From Roseovarius bejariae (GTDB lineage Bacteria > Pseudomonadota > Alphaproteobacteria > Rhodobacterales > Rhodobacteraceae): DNA of 64,000 bases. The DNA lies in assembly GCF_009669325.1 (NCBI RefSeq), contig NZ_SZWE01000001.1, positions 2,361,501 through 2,425,500 on the forward strand, written 5' to 3'. Made by a program: the position numbers and the translations under genes. Positions within the stretch are counted from its first letter, which is position 1; each line of letters opens with the position of its first letter. Below are positions 1-8,057 of the stretch, piece by piece. Below the pieces are notes generated by a model that worked only from the letters and a program-made list of their open reading frames with translations, did not search any database and was not told the DNA's origin.

Positions 1-947
1 GTTGGCCGCTGAACGGCAATGCCGGGGGTGGGTCTTTCATCTATCACCTTGAAAACAATCAGGTTTACGTGGGTTTCGTGGTTCACCTGAACTACAAGAA
101 TCCGCATTTGTACCCCTACATGGAGTTCCAGCGTTTCAAGCATCACCCGATGGTGGCGGAGCTTCTGAAAGGCGGAAAGCGCGTGGCCTATGGCGCACGG
201 GCGATTTCCGAAGGCGGGTATCAGTCGATGCCCAAGATGGTTGCGCCGGGTGTGGCGATGTTGGGTTGTTCGGTGGGCATGGTCAACGTGCCGCGCATCA
301 AGGGCAACCACAACGCCATGCTGTCGGGCAAGGCGGCGGCCGAAGCGGCGCATGAAGCGATTGAGGCGGGGCGCGCGACCGACGAGTTGAGCGCCTACGA
401 GGACGAGGTGCGCAGCGGCGCCATCGGCAAGGACCTCAAGAAGGTGCGCAACGTCAAGCCGATGTGGTCGAAGTGGGGGATGCTGCCCTCTCTGGCGCTT
501 GGCGGGTTGGATATGTGGACCAACACGCTTGGCTTTTCGCTGTTCGGCACCATGGGACATGGCAAAACCGACGCCGAGGCCACGGAACCTGCCGACAAGC
601 ACAAGGAAATCAGTTATCCCAAGCCCGATGGCAAGCTGAGCTTTGATCGTTTGACCAATGTCAGCTTTTCGATGACCAACCACGAAGAAAGCCAGCCGGC
701 GCATCTGACGCTCAAGGACGATAGCGTGCCGATCAACGTCAATCTTCCGAACTACGACGAACCGGCGCAGCGGTATTGCCCGGCGGGGGTTTACGAGGTG
801 GTGCGCGAAGATGGCAAGGAGCCCAAGTTCGTCATCAACTTCCAGAACTGCGTGCATTGCAAAACCTGCGACATCAAGGACCCCAGCCAGAACATCAACT
901 GGGTCACGCCGCAGGGCGGGGACGGGCCGAACTATCCCAATATGTAA
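1..947 (+). CDS. etfQO: Electron transfer flavoprotein-ubiquinone oxidoreductase, C-terminal part (cut by window edge)
   Basis: This enzyme passes electrons from ETF (fatty-acid and amino-acid dehydrogenases) to ubiquinone at the inner membrane. The reading frame is open from base 3 without a start, so the N-terminal FAD-binding part lies to the left of the window; about 314 residues are present. The C-terminal 4Fe-4S module is clear: a CPAGVYEV segment near base 777 followed by NCVHCKTCDIKDP near 845-880 supplies the four cysteines, and the protein ends GGDGPNYPNM as is typical of the family. The upstream part contains the ubiquinone-binding region with an ...YPYMEFQRFKHHP stretch. A GC-rich hairpin follows the stop. 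Identification is firm; only the left boundary is unknown. Confidence 0.95.
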   Translation, partial: WPLNGNAGGGSFIYHLENNQVYVGFVVHLNYKNPHLYPYMEFQRFKHHPMVAELLKGGKRVAYGARAISEGGYQSMPKMVAPGVAMLGCSVGMVNVPRIKGNHNAMLSGKAAAEAAHEAIEAGRATDELSAYEDEVRSGAIGKDLKKVRNVKPMWSKWGMLPSLALGGLDMWTNTLGFSLFGTMGHGKTDAEATEPADKHKEISYPKPDGKLSFDRLTNVSFSMTNHEESQPAHLTLKDDSVPINVNLPNYDEPAQRYCPAGVYEVVREDGKEPKFVINFQNCVHCKTCDIKDPSQNINWVTPQGGDGPNYPNM

Positions 948-968
948 CCAGCGCGTGATTTTATGCCT

Positions 969-994
969 GCGGGGCGGTCTTCGGGCCGCCCCGC
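969..994 (+). terminator. Hairpin terminator after etfQO
   Basis: Nine-base perfect arms (969-977 GCGGGGCGG and 986-994 CCGCCCCGC) with an 8-base loop lie 21 bp after the etfQO stop. The following run is only weakly T-rich (ATTGCTTTG), so intrinsic termination is plausible but not certain. Confidence 0.6.
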
Positions 995-1062
995 ATTGCT
1001 TTGGGCGTTCGGGCGTACTAGGTTCTGCCGGTACACTTGGGGCAAAGCAAAGGCAGGCCAGC

Positions 1063-2778
1063 GTGACAATCCGAACCCTTTCCGCAATCGCCATCGCAAC
1101 CCTTTTGCAGGCCACCGCGCCGCCAGCCATGGCAAAGGAGGCCTCGGGGGCCTACCTGGCGGCGCGACAGGCGCGGTATGACCATGATTTTACCGCCGCG
1201 GCAGAGTATTTCACCCGCGCCCTGACCGAAGATCAATCGAACCCGGCGATCATGGAAAACGCCGTGGTTGCGCATGTGGCGCTGGGGAATTTCGACCGCG
1301 CCCTACCGATTGCCCGCAAAATTGAGGCCGATGACCTGCGCAGCCAAGTGGCGCATATGGTTCTTGTTTCAGACGAGGTACTGCAAGAGAATTACGATGC
1401 GCTTCTCAACCGGCTTGAGGATGGACGCGGTGTGGGGCAACTGGCCGATGGGTTGATCGCGGCCTGGGCGCAATTGGGTCAGGGCGACATGAGCCAAGCG
1501 CTTGAACTGTTCGATGAGGTGGCCGAAGAGCGTGGCTTGCGCAGCTTTGCCATTTACCACAAGGCGCTGGCGCTGGCCTCGGTCGGGGATTTCGAGGGGG
1601 CGGACCAGATTTTTGCCGGGGAAAGCGATGGCCCGATGCAACGTACGCGGCGTGGTGTGCTGGCATGGGCGGAGGTCTTGAGCCAGCTTGGCCGAAACGA
1701 GGATGCCGTCGCACAGATCGACGATACTTTTGGCACCGATCTGGACCCGGAGATTCAGCAATTGCGCGATCGTCTGGCGGCGGGCGACAAGGTTCCGTTC
1801 AGCATGATCGGCGGGGCCGCCGATGGGGTGGCCGAAGTGTTCTTTTCGCTGGGACGCGCGTTGTTGAGTGATACGAGCGAGGATTACATCCTGCTGTATT
1901 CGCGGGTGGCCGAGCATTTGAGCCCCGATCATATCGATGCGGTGATCATGTCGGCGGAACTGCTCGAATCGCTGGGCCGTTATGAATTGGCCACCGCCGC
2001 TTACAAGCGGGTGCCGCGTGATCATCCTTCGTTTTTGGCGGCGGAACTGGGCCGGGCCGATACCCTGCGCCGGGCTGACAAGACCGATGCGGCAATCGAG
2101 GTTCTGGAGCAGCTTGCGCAGACCCATGCAGATCAACCCACGGTACATGTTTCGGCCGGGGATCTGTTCCGGCAGTTGGAGCGGTTCGACGAGGCCGCAC
2201 AGGCCTATGACAAAGCAATTGCACTGTACGAAGACCGCGATGCCGACCAATGGTTCGTGCATTACGCCCGCGCCATCAGTTTCGAGCGGCAAGACATGTG
2301 GGAGAAGGCCGAGGCCGATTTCCGCCGTGCGCTTGAGTTGAACCCCGAGCAGCCGCAGGTTTTGAATTATCTGGGCTATTCACTGGTGGAGAAGCAGAGC
2401 AAGCTGGACGAGGCGCTGAACATGATCGAGCGTGCCGTCGCCGCGCAGCCCAACAGCGGTTACATCGTGGATAGCCTTGGCTGGGTGCTGTACCGTCTTG
2501 GCCGCTATGACGAGGCCATCGGCCATATGGAGCATGCCGCCGAATTGATGCCGGTGGACCCGGTGGTGAACGACCATCTGGGCGATGTGCTTTGGGCCGT
2601 GGGGCGCAAGACCGAAGCCCGTTTCCAGTGGAAGCGCGCGCTGTCCTTCGTGACCGAGGACACCCCGGCACAAGACATCGACCCCGACCGCATTCGCCGT
2701 AAGCTTGAGGTCGGTCTGGACCAGGTTCTGAACGAGGAGGGCGCTGCGCCCCTGAAGGTTGCCGATGACGGTGATTGA
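1063..2778 (+). CDS. Exported tetratricopeptide-repeat protein
   Basis: A 571-residue protein starting at GTG 1063, chosen because this start gives a signal peptide (MTIRTLSAIAIATLLQA, cleavage likely after AMA near residue 24); the open frame upstream of it overlaps etfQO and has no signal. The rest is helical TPR repeats, clearest between residues 330 and 530 (for example the AEADFRRALELNPEQPQVLN and YIVDSLGWVLYRLGRYDEAI units, the latter very typical of periplasmic or outer-membrane-lipoprotein TPR proteins of Rhodobacteraceae). It probably acts as a periplasmic scaffold; no substrate can be inferred. Its last 14 bases overlap the start of ispE, so the two are co-transcribed. Confidence 0.85.
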   Translation: MTIRTLSAIAIATLLQATAPPAMAKEASGAYLAARQARYDHDFTAAAEYFTRALTEDQSNPAIMENAVVAHVALGNFDRALPIARKIEADDLRSQVAHMVLVSDEVLQENYDALLNRLEDGRGVGQLADGLIAAWAQLGQGDMSQALELFDEVAEERGLRSFAIYHKALALASVGDFEGADQIFAGESDGPMQRTRRGVLAWAEVLSQLGRNEDAVAQIDDTFGTDLDPEIQQLRDRLAAGDKVPFSMIGGAADGVAEVFFSLGRALLSDTSEDYILLYSRVAEHLSPDHIDAVIMSAELLESLGRYELATAAYKRVPRDHPSFLAAELGRADTLRRADKTDAAIEVLEQLAQTHADQPTVHVSAGDLFRQLERFDEAAQAYDKAIALYEDRDADQWFVHYARAISFERQDMWEKAEADFRRALELNPEQPQVLNYLGYSLVEKQSKLDEALNMIERAVAAQPNSGYIVDSLGWVLYRLGRYDEAIGHMEHAAELMPVDPVVNDHLGDVLWAVGRKTEARFQWKRALSFVTEDTPAQDIDPDRIRRKLEVGLDQVLNEEGAAPLKVADDGD

Positions 2779-3595
2779 GGGGTTTGCCCCGGCCAAGATC
2801 AACCTGACCCTGCATGTGACGGGGCGGCGCGATGATGGCTATCACGAATTGGATTCGCTGGTGGTTTTTGCCGATATCGGCGACCGGATCAGTGTTCGGC
2901 CAAACGGGACCACCATGCTGACGGTGGATGGCCCGATGGCCGCGGGCGTGCCCGTGGATGACAGTAACCTTGTCGTGCGGGCCGCCGCGAAGATGGGGGT
3001 GGCGGCGGAGATCCATCTGGAAAAGCACCTGCCCAATGCCGCCGGCCTTGGTGGCGGCTCCAGCGATGCGGCGGCGACTTTCGGTGCTTTGGCCGAACTG
3101 TCGGGGAATCCGGTCCCGGAAGATGTGCTTGGCCTTGGTGCGGATATTCCCGTGTGCCTTTATGGCGACGCGGCGCGGATGCGCGGCGTGGGCGAGATCG
3201 TGGAGCCTGTGACGGGGTTGCCGGTGTTGCATGCGGTGCTGGTCAATCCCAAGTTGCCGGTCATGACGAAAGAGGTCTTCGCGGGGCTGGATTGCGCCGA
3301 TAACCTCGCCATGCCCGAGACGCTGCCCGGATTTGATGATGCTGGCGATTTTATCGAGTGGCTGGGCACCATGCGCAATGACCTCGAGGCCCCGGCCATC
3401 AAGGCGGAACCCGTCATACAACAGGTTTTCGACACGCTGTCTGTGACACCGGGCTGCCATCTGACGCGCATGTCCGGGTCGGGCGGGACGTGTTTCGGCC
3501 TGTATTCCGATGCGGAAACCGCCGCCTCGGCGGCGGGGCGGCTGCATGAACAGCAACCGGGTTGGTGGGTTGAGGCGGTGCGCCTGAACGCCTGA
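2765..3595 (+). CDS. ispE: 4-diphosphocytidyl-2-C-methyl-D-erythritol kinase
   Basis: GHMP-family kinase that phosphorylates CDP-methylerythritol in the MEP isoprenoid pathway. The 276-residue protein has the substrate segment FAPAKINLTLHVTGRRDDGYH (Lys11), the glycine-rich ATP loop GLGGGSSDA at residues 94-102, and the third GHMP motif MSGSGGTCFGLY near the C-terminus. Start ATG 2765 is preferred over TTG 2759 because AAGGTT sits at a workable distance. The start lies inside the 3' end of the TPR gene. The next gene, on the opposite strand, is a polyprenyl diphosphate synthase, so two isoprenoid genes lie tail to tail here. Confidence 0.95.
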   Translation: MTVIEGFAPAKINLTLHVTGRRDDGYHELDSLVVFADIGDRISVRPNGTTMLTVDGPMAAGVPVDDSNLVVRAAAKMGVAAEIHLEKHLPNAAGLGGGSSDAAATFGALAELSGNPVPEDVLGLGADIPVCLYGDAARMRGVGEIVEPVTGLPVLHAVLVNPKLPVMTKEVFAGLDCADNLAMPETLPGFDDAGDFIEWLGTMRNDLEAPAIKAEPVIQQVFDTLSVTPGCHLTRMSGSGGTCFGLYSDAETAASAAGRLHEQQPGWWVEAVRLNA

Positions 3596-3603
3596 GCGAA
3601 GTC

Positions 3604-4605
3604 TTAACTTACGCGCGCGACCACGTAATCGGCCAAGTCAATCAACATGCGGCGCACCGGGTGATCGGGTAGGGCCTGCATGGCTGTCTTGGCCTTCTCA
3701 GACCACATCAGGGCATCCTGACGGGTGGCCTCAAGCGTGCCGTGCTTGTCCAGAAGGGCAAGGGCGTGGTCCAGATCGCCGTCGTCCTGTTTGCCCTTCT
3801 CGATGGTGCGGGTCCAGAAAGCGCGCTCTTCCGCGTCGGCCATGGCCACGGCCTTGATCACTGGCAGGGTCAGCTTGCGTTCGCGGAAATCGTCACCGAC
3901 GTTCTTGCCGGTGGCGGCGCTGTCGCCTTGGTAATCCAGCAGGTCATCGACGATCTGGAAGGCGATGCCAAGGGCATCGCCATAATCGAAGAGGGCGCGC
4001 ACCTGATCCTCGGGGGCTTCCGAGAGGACGCCGCCGGTTTCCGTTGCCGCCGAGAACAGCGCGGCGGTCTTGCCGCGGACGACTTGGAGGTAAATATCCT
4101 CGGTGGTCTTGAGGTCCTGTGCCGCGCTGAGCTGCAGAACCTCGCCCTCGGCGATGACGGCGGCGGCATTCGACAGGATGTCGAGGACGCGCAGGTTACC
4201 GGGCTCGACCATCAATTGGAAGGCACGGGCAAACAGGTAATCGCCCACCAGAACGCTTGATTTGTTGTCCCACAGAAGGTTGGCGGTGGGCCGTCCGCGG
4301 CGCTGTTCGCTTTCGTCCACAACGTCGTCATGCAATAGCGTGGCTGTGTGGATGAATTCCACCGTGGCGGCCAAATGCACATCGAAGTCGCCCTCATAGG
4401 CGCAAAGATCAGCCGCCGCCAGCGTCAGCATCGGGCGCAGGCGTTTGCCGCCCGCTTCGACCAGATGGGCGGTGACCTCGGGGATACGCGGCGCGTGGCG
4501 CGAGGCCATGCGGGTTCGGATAAGGGTGTTCACGGCCTCCATCTTGTCGCTCAGATGTGCGGCCAGTTCCTCATGCGGTTTCGTTGCGGCGTGGTCCAAT
4601 CCCAT
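3604..4605 (-). CDS. ispB: Long-chain polyprenyl (octa-/decaprenyl) diphosphate synthase
   Basis: Trans-prenyltransferase that extends farnesyl diphosphate to the ubiquinone side chain (decaprenyl in most Rhodobacteraceae). The 333-residue protein has the first aspartate-rich motif HDDVVDESEQRRGRPTAN (DD at 93-94, D97), the second motif IVDDLLDYQGD (220-224) and the KRLRPML substrate segment near residue 54. Start ATG 4605 is chosen over the adjacent GTG because GGGAG lies just upstream. It is convergent with ispE and divergent from the DUF2007 gene, with only 55 bp between them for both promoters. Chain length cannot be told from sequence alone, so ispB or ddsA would both be suitable names. 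Confidence 0.93.
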   Translation of the reverse strand: MGLDHAATKPHEELAAHLSDKMEAVNTLIRTRMASRHAPRIPEVTAHLVEAGGKRLRPMLTLAAADLCAYEGDFDVHLAATVEFIHTATLLHDDVVDESEQRRGRPTANLLWDNKSSVLVGDYLFARAFQLMVEPGNLRVLDILSNAAAVIAEGEVLQLSAAQDLKTTEDIYLQVVRGKTAALFSAATETGGVLSEAPEDQVRALFDYGDALGIAFQIVDDLLDYQGDSAATGKNVGDDFRERKLTLPVIKAVAMADAEERAFWTRTIEKGKQDDGDLDHALALLDKHGTLEATRQDALMWSEKAKTAMQALPDHPVRRMLIDLADYVVARVS

Positions 4606-4660
4606 CACACTCCCGTCACACCGGTCGACAAATCCCGCGCGGTGCCCTTATGTCATCCCC

Positions 4661-4876
4661 ATGAAACAACTCTTCAGCACAACCGATCCGACGATGATCG
4701 CCTTTGCCCAAGCGCTGCTTCAGGGCGAGGGTATAGACTGCTTTGAAATGGACGTAAATATGAGCGTCCTAGAGGGAGGTATAGGGATTTTCCCGCGTCG
4801 CCTTATGGTTGCAGAGGAGAGTTTTGGCCGCGCCCGCCGGGTGCTGCTGGACAACGGGATTGACGTGGATGACTGA
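4661..4876 (+). CDS. DUF2007 domain small protein
   Basis: A 71-residue cytoplasmic protein that fits the DUF2007 family (putative signal-transducing protein, ferredoxin-like fold): MKQLFSTTDPTMIAFAQALL at the N-terminus, a central LEGGIGIFPRRLMV stretch and an ILLDNGIDVDD-like end. Function is unknown for the family. Its stop codon overlaps the start of the TrmN6-like methyltransferase gene (ATGA type), so translational coupling is likely, and this pairing is common in the group as far as I know. Confidence 0.85.
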   Translation: MKQLFSTTDPTMIAFAQALLQGEGIDCFEMDVNMSVLEGGIGIFPRRLMVAEESFGRARRVLLDNGIDVDD

Positions 4877-5639
4877 GGGCTGGCCCGACGAGGCGCTGAG
4901 CAGGGATGACTTTCTGGGTGGTCAGTTGCGCCTGTGGCAACCCAAACAGGGCTATCGGGCGGGGGTGGACCCGGTGTTGCTGGCTGCAAGTGTGCCCGCG
5001 CGCACGGGCGACACGGTTCTTGATCTGGGCTGTGGCGCGGGTGTGGCGGCGCTTTGCGTGGCGCAACGGGTGCCGGGGGTGAAGGCGACGGGGCTGGAGG
5101 TGCAGCCGGGCTATGCCGATCTGGCGCGGCGCAACGCGGCTGAAAACGGGACGGAGCTTGAGGTGATCGAAGGGGATTTGACCCGGATGCCCGATACCCT
5201 GAAACAGCGGCAGTTCACACATGTTCTGGCCAATCCCCCCTATTTCGATCGTGCCAGCAGTACCAGGGTTTCCGACGACGGGCGCGAAACAGGGCGGGGC
5301 GAGGTGACGCCGCTGTCCGATTGGGTCGAGATGGCCGCGAAGCGCTGTGCGCCCAAGGGCACGGTCACGATGATCCAGCGGGCCGAGCGCCTGCCCGAGT
5401 TGTTGAGCCATGCCGCGCGGCACTTGGGGAGTTTGGAGGTTTTGCCGTTGATTCCCCGAAAGGGGCGGGCGGCGCGGCTGGTTTTGATACGGGGCCGCAA
5501 GGGCGGGCGTGCGGCATTTTGCCTGCACGACGGGTGGATTTTGCACGAGGGTGATAGCCACCCCGGCGACCGGGAAAATTATAACGCCGCAACCACTTGT
5601 ATTTTAAGGCTTGGTACGCCCCTGCTGTTCCCCAGCTGA
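4869..5639 (+). CDS. TrmN6-like tRNA (adenine-N6)-methyltransferase
   Basis: SAM-dependent methyltransferase of 256 residues in the family of the tRNA1(Val) A37 N6-methyltransferase. The SAM-binding motif LDLGCGAG is at 51-58 and the N6-adenine catalytic motif NPPYF at 122-126; the QGYRAGVDPVLLAA segment at 27-40 is also characteristic. Start ATG 4869 overlaps the preceding stop by the ATGACTGA arrangement. The exact target base is an inference from the family. No other tRNA genes are near. Confidence 0.88.
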   Translation: MTEGWPDEALSRDDFLGGQLRLWQPKQGYRAGVDPVLLAASVPARTGDTVLDLGCGAGVAALCVAQRVPGVKATGLEVQPGYADLARRNAAENGTELEVIEGDLTRMPDTLKQRQFTHVLANPPYFDRASSTRVSDDGRETGRGEVTPLSDWVEMAAKRCAPKGTVTMIQRAERLPELLSHAARHLGSLEVLPLIPRKGRAARLVLIRGRKGGRAAFCLHDGWILHEGDSHPGDRENYNAATTCILRLGTPLLFPS

Positions 5640-5753
5640 AAAGTCTCAAATTGGACGTGCATTTCCTTGCTTATGATGCGGTTGCAGCGTGACAGATTTG
5701 TAAAACTGTGCTGCACTGTTCGTGTTTAAACCATCCAGAGAGGAGATACGCAT

Positions 5754-5924
5754 ATGAGCTTGAGTTCGCATGTCGAGCAACTGAAGAAGAAACATCAGGA
5801 CCTCTCGGAACAAGTAGAAGAGGCGCAACGTGCCCCGGGCACCAGCGATCTGGAAATCGCGGACCTCAAGAAACAGAAGCTTCGTGTGAAAGAAGAAATC
5901 GAACGCCTGACCGAAAGCGCCTAA
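5754..5924 (+). CDS. DUF465 (YdcH-like) small coiled-coil protein
   Basis: A 56-residue, highly charged protein (MSLSSHVEQLKKKHQDLSEQ at the start, LKKQKLRVKEEIERL near the end) with the heptad pattern of a two-helix coiled coil, matching DUF465. A strong ribosome-binding site (GAGAGGAGATA) precedes ATG 5754. Family members are abundant in proteobacteria but their role is unknown. The stop codon TAA shares bases with the TAG of the convergent LysR gene: the four bases 5921-5924 serve both. Confidence 0.88.
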   Translation: MSLSSHVEQLKKKHQDLSEQVEEAQRAPGTSDLEIADLKKQKLRVKEEIERLTESA

Positions 5925-6856
5925 CTGGCGGAATCAATCAGGGTGAAGTGACGGTCGTGGTGCGAGACTACGGCCGTCTGTTCACGTAGCCAAGCGCGGA
6001 ACGCGGCGATGTGTGGCCGCGTTTCAGAGCCTTTTACACATAAAATCCTGTAGTGGGCCGCTGTTCGCAAGCCCAAAGCATAGGGCGCAACCAAGCGCCC
6101 TTCGTTGAGCAATCTGGAGGCAAGGGAAATCCGCCCGAGAATGACGCCGGCGCCCGAAAGGGCAGCATCCAAGGCATGATCGGCTTGTGAGTACCTTTGC
6201 CCCGTCCAGTCTCTCGCAGGCAGATTTGCGGCGCGAAACCAAGCAGGCCAGTCGCAAGGCGGATCAAGAAAGCGAATATCGTCCTGATGCAGTAATTGTG
6301 CCTTTGCCAGATCGGCGGGGTTGGGCATCTGTTCGGCCAAGGCGGGCGTCATCATCGGCGTGACCCATTCATTCAGGAACGGTTCTTCGTACAGGTCCGG
6401 GTCGGGGCCGTAGCCAAAGCGCACGGCCAAATCCACCCCATCGCGCCCCAAGTTCACCAAGCCCAATCCGGCGCTCAGGCGTAGTTCAATTTCGGGGTGG
6501 GCTTGGGCGAAACTGTAAAGCCGTGGGGCCAGCCATGTTGCGGTGAAGGCTGGGCCAGCAGTGACGGTGAGCGAGGCATGGTCATTCACCCGCCGTGCCG
6601 CGCGCCATGCAGCCGTGAGCGTTTCAAACCCATCTTTGGTACCGGGGGCAAGGGCGCGGCCCGCTTCGGTGAGCTTCACGGCGCGATTGAGACGCTGGAA
6701 CAGGGGGGCGCCCAGGTGCTCCTCCAGCGATTTGATCTGGAACGACAGGGCGGCGGGGGTGACGTTCAACTCGGCGGCCGCCTGTTGGAACGACATATGC
6801 CGCGCGGCGGTGTCAAAGGCGCGCAGGGCGGTAAGGGGCGGCAGGCGGTCCGGCAT
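5921..6856 (-). CDS. LysR-family transcriptional regulator (GcvA-like)
   Basis: A 311-residue regulator. The N-terminal winged helix-turn-helix (about residues 6-66) contains the canonical AFDTAARHMSFQQAAAELNV...AALSFQIKSLEEHLGAPLF pattern, followed by a LysR substrate-binding domain with WLAPRLYSFAQAHPEIELRL. The subfamily resembles GcvA/AmpR by this N-terminus. Start ATG 6856 is chosen because translation upstream of it is not LysR-like. The only divergent neighbour is a 39-residue ORF, so its target cannot be inferred. A TTAA-N7-TTAA sequence lies at 6862-6876, directly before its start. Confidence 0.9.
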   Translation of the reverse strand: MPDRLPPLTALRAFDTAARHMSFQQAAAELNVTPAALSFQIKSLEEHLGAPLFQRLNRAVKLTEAGRALAPGTKDGFETLTAAWRAARRVNDHASLTVTAGPAFTATWLAPRLYSFAQAHPEIELRLSAGLGLVNLGRDGVDLAVRFGYGPDPDLYEEPFLNEWVTPMMTPALAEQMPNPADLAKAQLLHQDDIRFLDPPCDWPAWFRAANLPARDWTGQRYSQADHALDAALSGAGVILGRISLASRLLNEGRLVAPYALGLRTAAHYRILCVKGSETRPHIAAFRAWLREQTAVVSHHDRHFTLIDSAS

Positions 6857-6971
6857 GTCGATTAAGTATCGCTTAAGTGAAGTGATAGAAAGTCTCGTTT
6901 GTGCCTTTTTATCGTGAAGCGCATATTGGGTGTAGTCAAGAAATACTGAACGCCAGTGAAAGGACTGCCCG

Positions 6972-7091
6972 ATGATCGAAGTTGCCAGTGATAAGCGCAC
7001 CCGTGATGCCTATCGCGCGGCCCATGCCGCCCGGGGGCAGGCCCTTGGCCGTATCTGGTCCCGACTGACGGGACAGAATCCTTCCGGATGA
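6972..7091 (+). CDS. Small hypothetical protein, 39 aa
   Basis: A short ORF with a good ribosome-binding site (GAAAGGACTGCCCG before ATG 6972) encoding a basic, helical 39-residue peptide containing RDAYRAAHAARGQALGRIW. The arginine-rich amphipathic helix recalls the short DUF1127-like peptides common in Rhodobacteraceae, but the DUF1127 core is not clearly present. It ends 26 bp before a strong bidirectional hairpin. I think it is a real gene because of the ribosome-binding site, codon use and terminator, but function is unknown. Confidence 0.6.
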   Translation: MIEVASDKRTRDAYRAAHAARGQALGRIWSRLTGQNPSG

Positions 7092-7117
7092 TCGTTGCAA
7101 GTGATATCTGGAAAAGC

Positions 7118-7148
7118 AAAAGGGCCGGTCATCGCGACCGGCCCTTTT
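7118..7148. terminator. Bidirectional terminator between the 39-aa ORF and phaB
   Basis: Thirteen-base perfect arms (7118-7130 AAAAGGGCCGGTC and 7136-7148 GACCGGCCCTTTT) around a 5-base loop. The arms begin with A4 and end with T4, so the structure works in both directions and serves two convergent transcripts. Confidence 0.9.
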
Positions 7149-7166
7149 CATGTTCTGCGGCAGGGA

Positions 7167-7889
7167 TCAGACGAAGAATTGACCGCCGTTTGCCGAAATG
7201 GTCGAGCCATTGATGAACTGTGCATCGTCCGAAGCCAGGAAGGCCACGCAGCGGGCGATCTCTTCCGGTTCGCCAAGACGGCCTGCGGGAATCTGGCTGA
7301 TGATCGATTCGCGCACCTTTTCGGGTACGGCCATGACCATCTCGGTCGCAATATAGCCGGGGCAGACGGCGTTGGCGGTGATGCCCTTGGCGGCGCCCTC
7401 TTGGGCCAGCGACTTGATGATGCCCAGGTCGCCCGCCTTGGTCGCGGCATAGTTCACCTGAGCGAACTGACCTTTTTGCCCGTTGATCGAGCTGATCACG
7501 ATGATGCGGCCAAAGCCACGTTCGCGCATGCCGGGCCAGACGGGGTGAACGGTATTGAATACGCCAGTCAGGTTGGTGTCGATCACCTGCTGCCACTGTT
7601 CCGGGGTCATCTTGTGGAAGGGCGCATCGCGGGTGATGCCCGCGTTGGCGACGACCACGTCGATCGGCCCCATTTCTTCTTCGACCTTTGCGATACCGGC
7701 CTTGGACTCGTCGTAGTCTCCGACGTTCCACTTGTAGGTCTGGATGCCGGTTTCCTCGGTAAATTTCGCGGCGGCCTCGTCGTTGCCCGCGTAGGTGGCG
7801 GCCACGTTGTAGCCTTCGGCCTTCAGGGCCTTGGAAATGGCTGCGCCGATGCCGCGCGATCCACCGGTGACAAGTGCTGTTCTAGCCAT
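7167..7889 (-). CDS. phaB: Acetoacetyl-CoA reductase (NADPH)
   Basis: Short-chain dehydrogenase of 240 residues that reduces acetoacetyl-CoA to (R)-3-hydroxybutyryl-CoA for polyhydroxybutyrate. The NADPH-binding motif TGGSRGIG is at residues 8-15, NAG at 82-84, and the catalytic Ser134, Tyr147 and Lys151 are all present (VISSINGQKG...NYAATKAG). The PCPGYI-type region reads AVCPGYIATEMV and the C-terminus GGQFF is close to known PhaB proteins. It lies downstream of phaA on the same strand but a terminator separates them, so it probably has its own promoter in the 168 bp between them. Confidence 0.96.
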   Translation of the reverse strand: MARTALVTGGSRGIGAAISKALKAEGYNVAATYAGNDEAAAKFTEETGIQTYKWNVGDYDESKAGIAKVEEEMGPIDVVVANAGITRDAPFHKMTPEQWQQVIDTNLTGVFNTVHPVWPGMRERGFGRIIVISSINGQKGQFAQVNYAATKAGDLGIIKSLAQEGAAKGITANAVCPGYIATEMVMAVPEKVRESIISQIPAGRLGEPEEIARCVAFLASDDAQFINGSTISANGGQFFV

Positions 7890-7973
7890 GGGATTCCTCC
7901 GATTTGATAAATTTCGTTGGTAACTCTGTTAAACTTTGAAACGAGTGAGCGCAACATTATTACTCGTACAATT

Positions 7974-7987
7974 TTGCCGCAGTGCAG
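7974..7987. promoter_or_regulatory. Possible PhaR-type operator upstream of phaB
   Basis: TTGCCGCAGTGCAG about 85 bp upstream of the phaB start. A very similar sequence, TTGCCGCAATGCGG on the minus strand, lies upstream of phaA. TGC-rich partially palindromic sites are known for the PHB regulator PhaR in related bacteria. This assignment is an inference from position and resemblance. Confidence 0.35.
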
Positions 7988-8008
7988 AAGTTTCTCGCGG
8001 CGCAAGAA

Positions 8009-8034
8009 AAAGGGCGCCGGTTTCGACGCCCTTT
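8009..8034 (-). terminator. Terminator downstream of phaA
   Basis: Eight-base arms (8009-8016 AAAGGGCG, 8027-8034 CGCCCTTT) with a 10-base loop. Read on the minus strand the second arm runs into CCCTTTTTCTT, a good intrinsic terminator 24 bp after the phaA stop. Confidence 0.8.
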
Positions 8035-8057
8035 CTACCCTTCTGGCATCCGCCCGC

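Noticed and set aside
811..1062. N-terminal extension of the TPR gene to base 811
   Set aside because: This part overlaps etfQO in another frame and would place 84 residues before a clear signal peptide; GTG 1063 explains the signal peptide instead.
2276..3556. A 426-residue minus-strand frame opposite the TPR gene and ispE
   Set aside because: It lies across ispE, whose active-site motifs are intact, and is rich in Arg/His/Pro as expected for a shadow frame.
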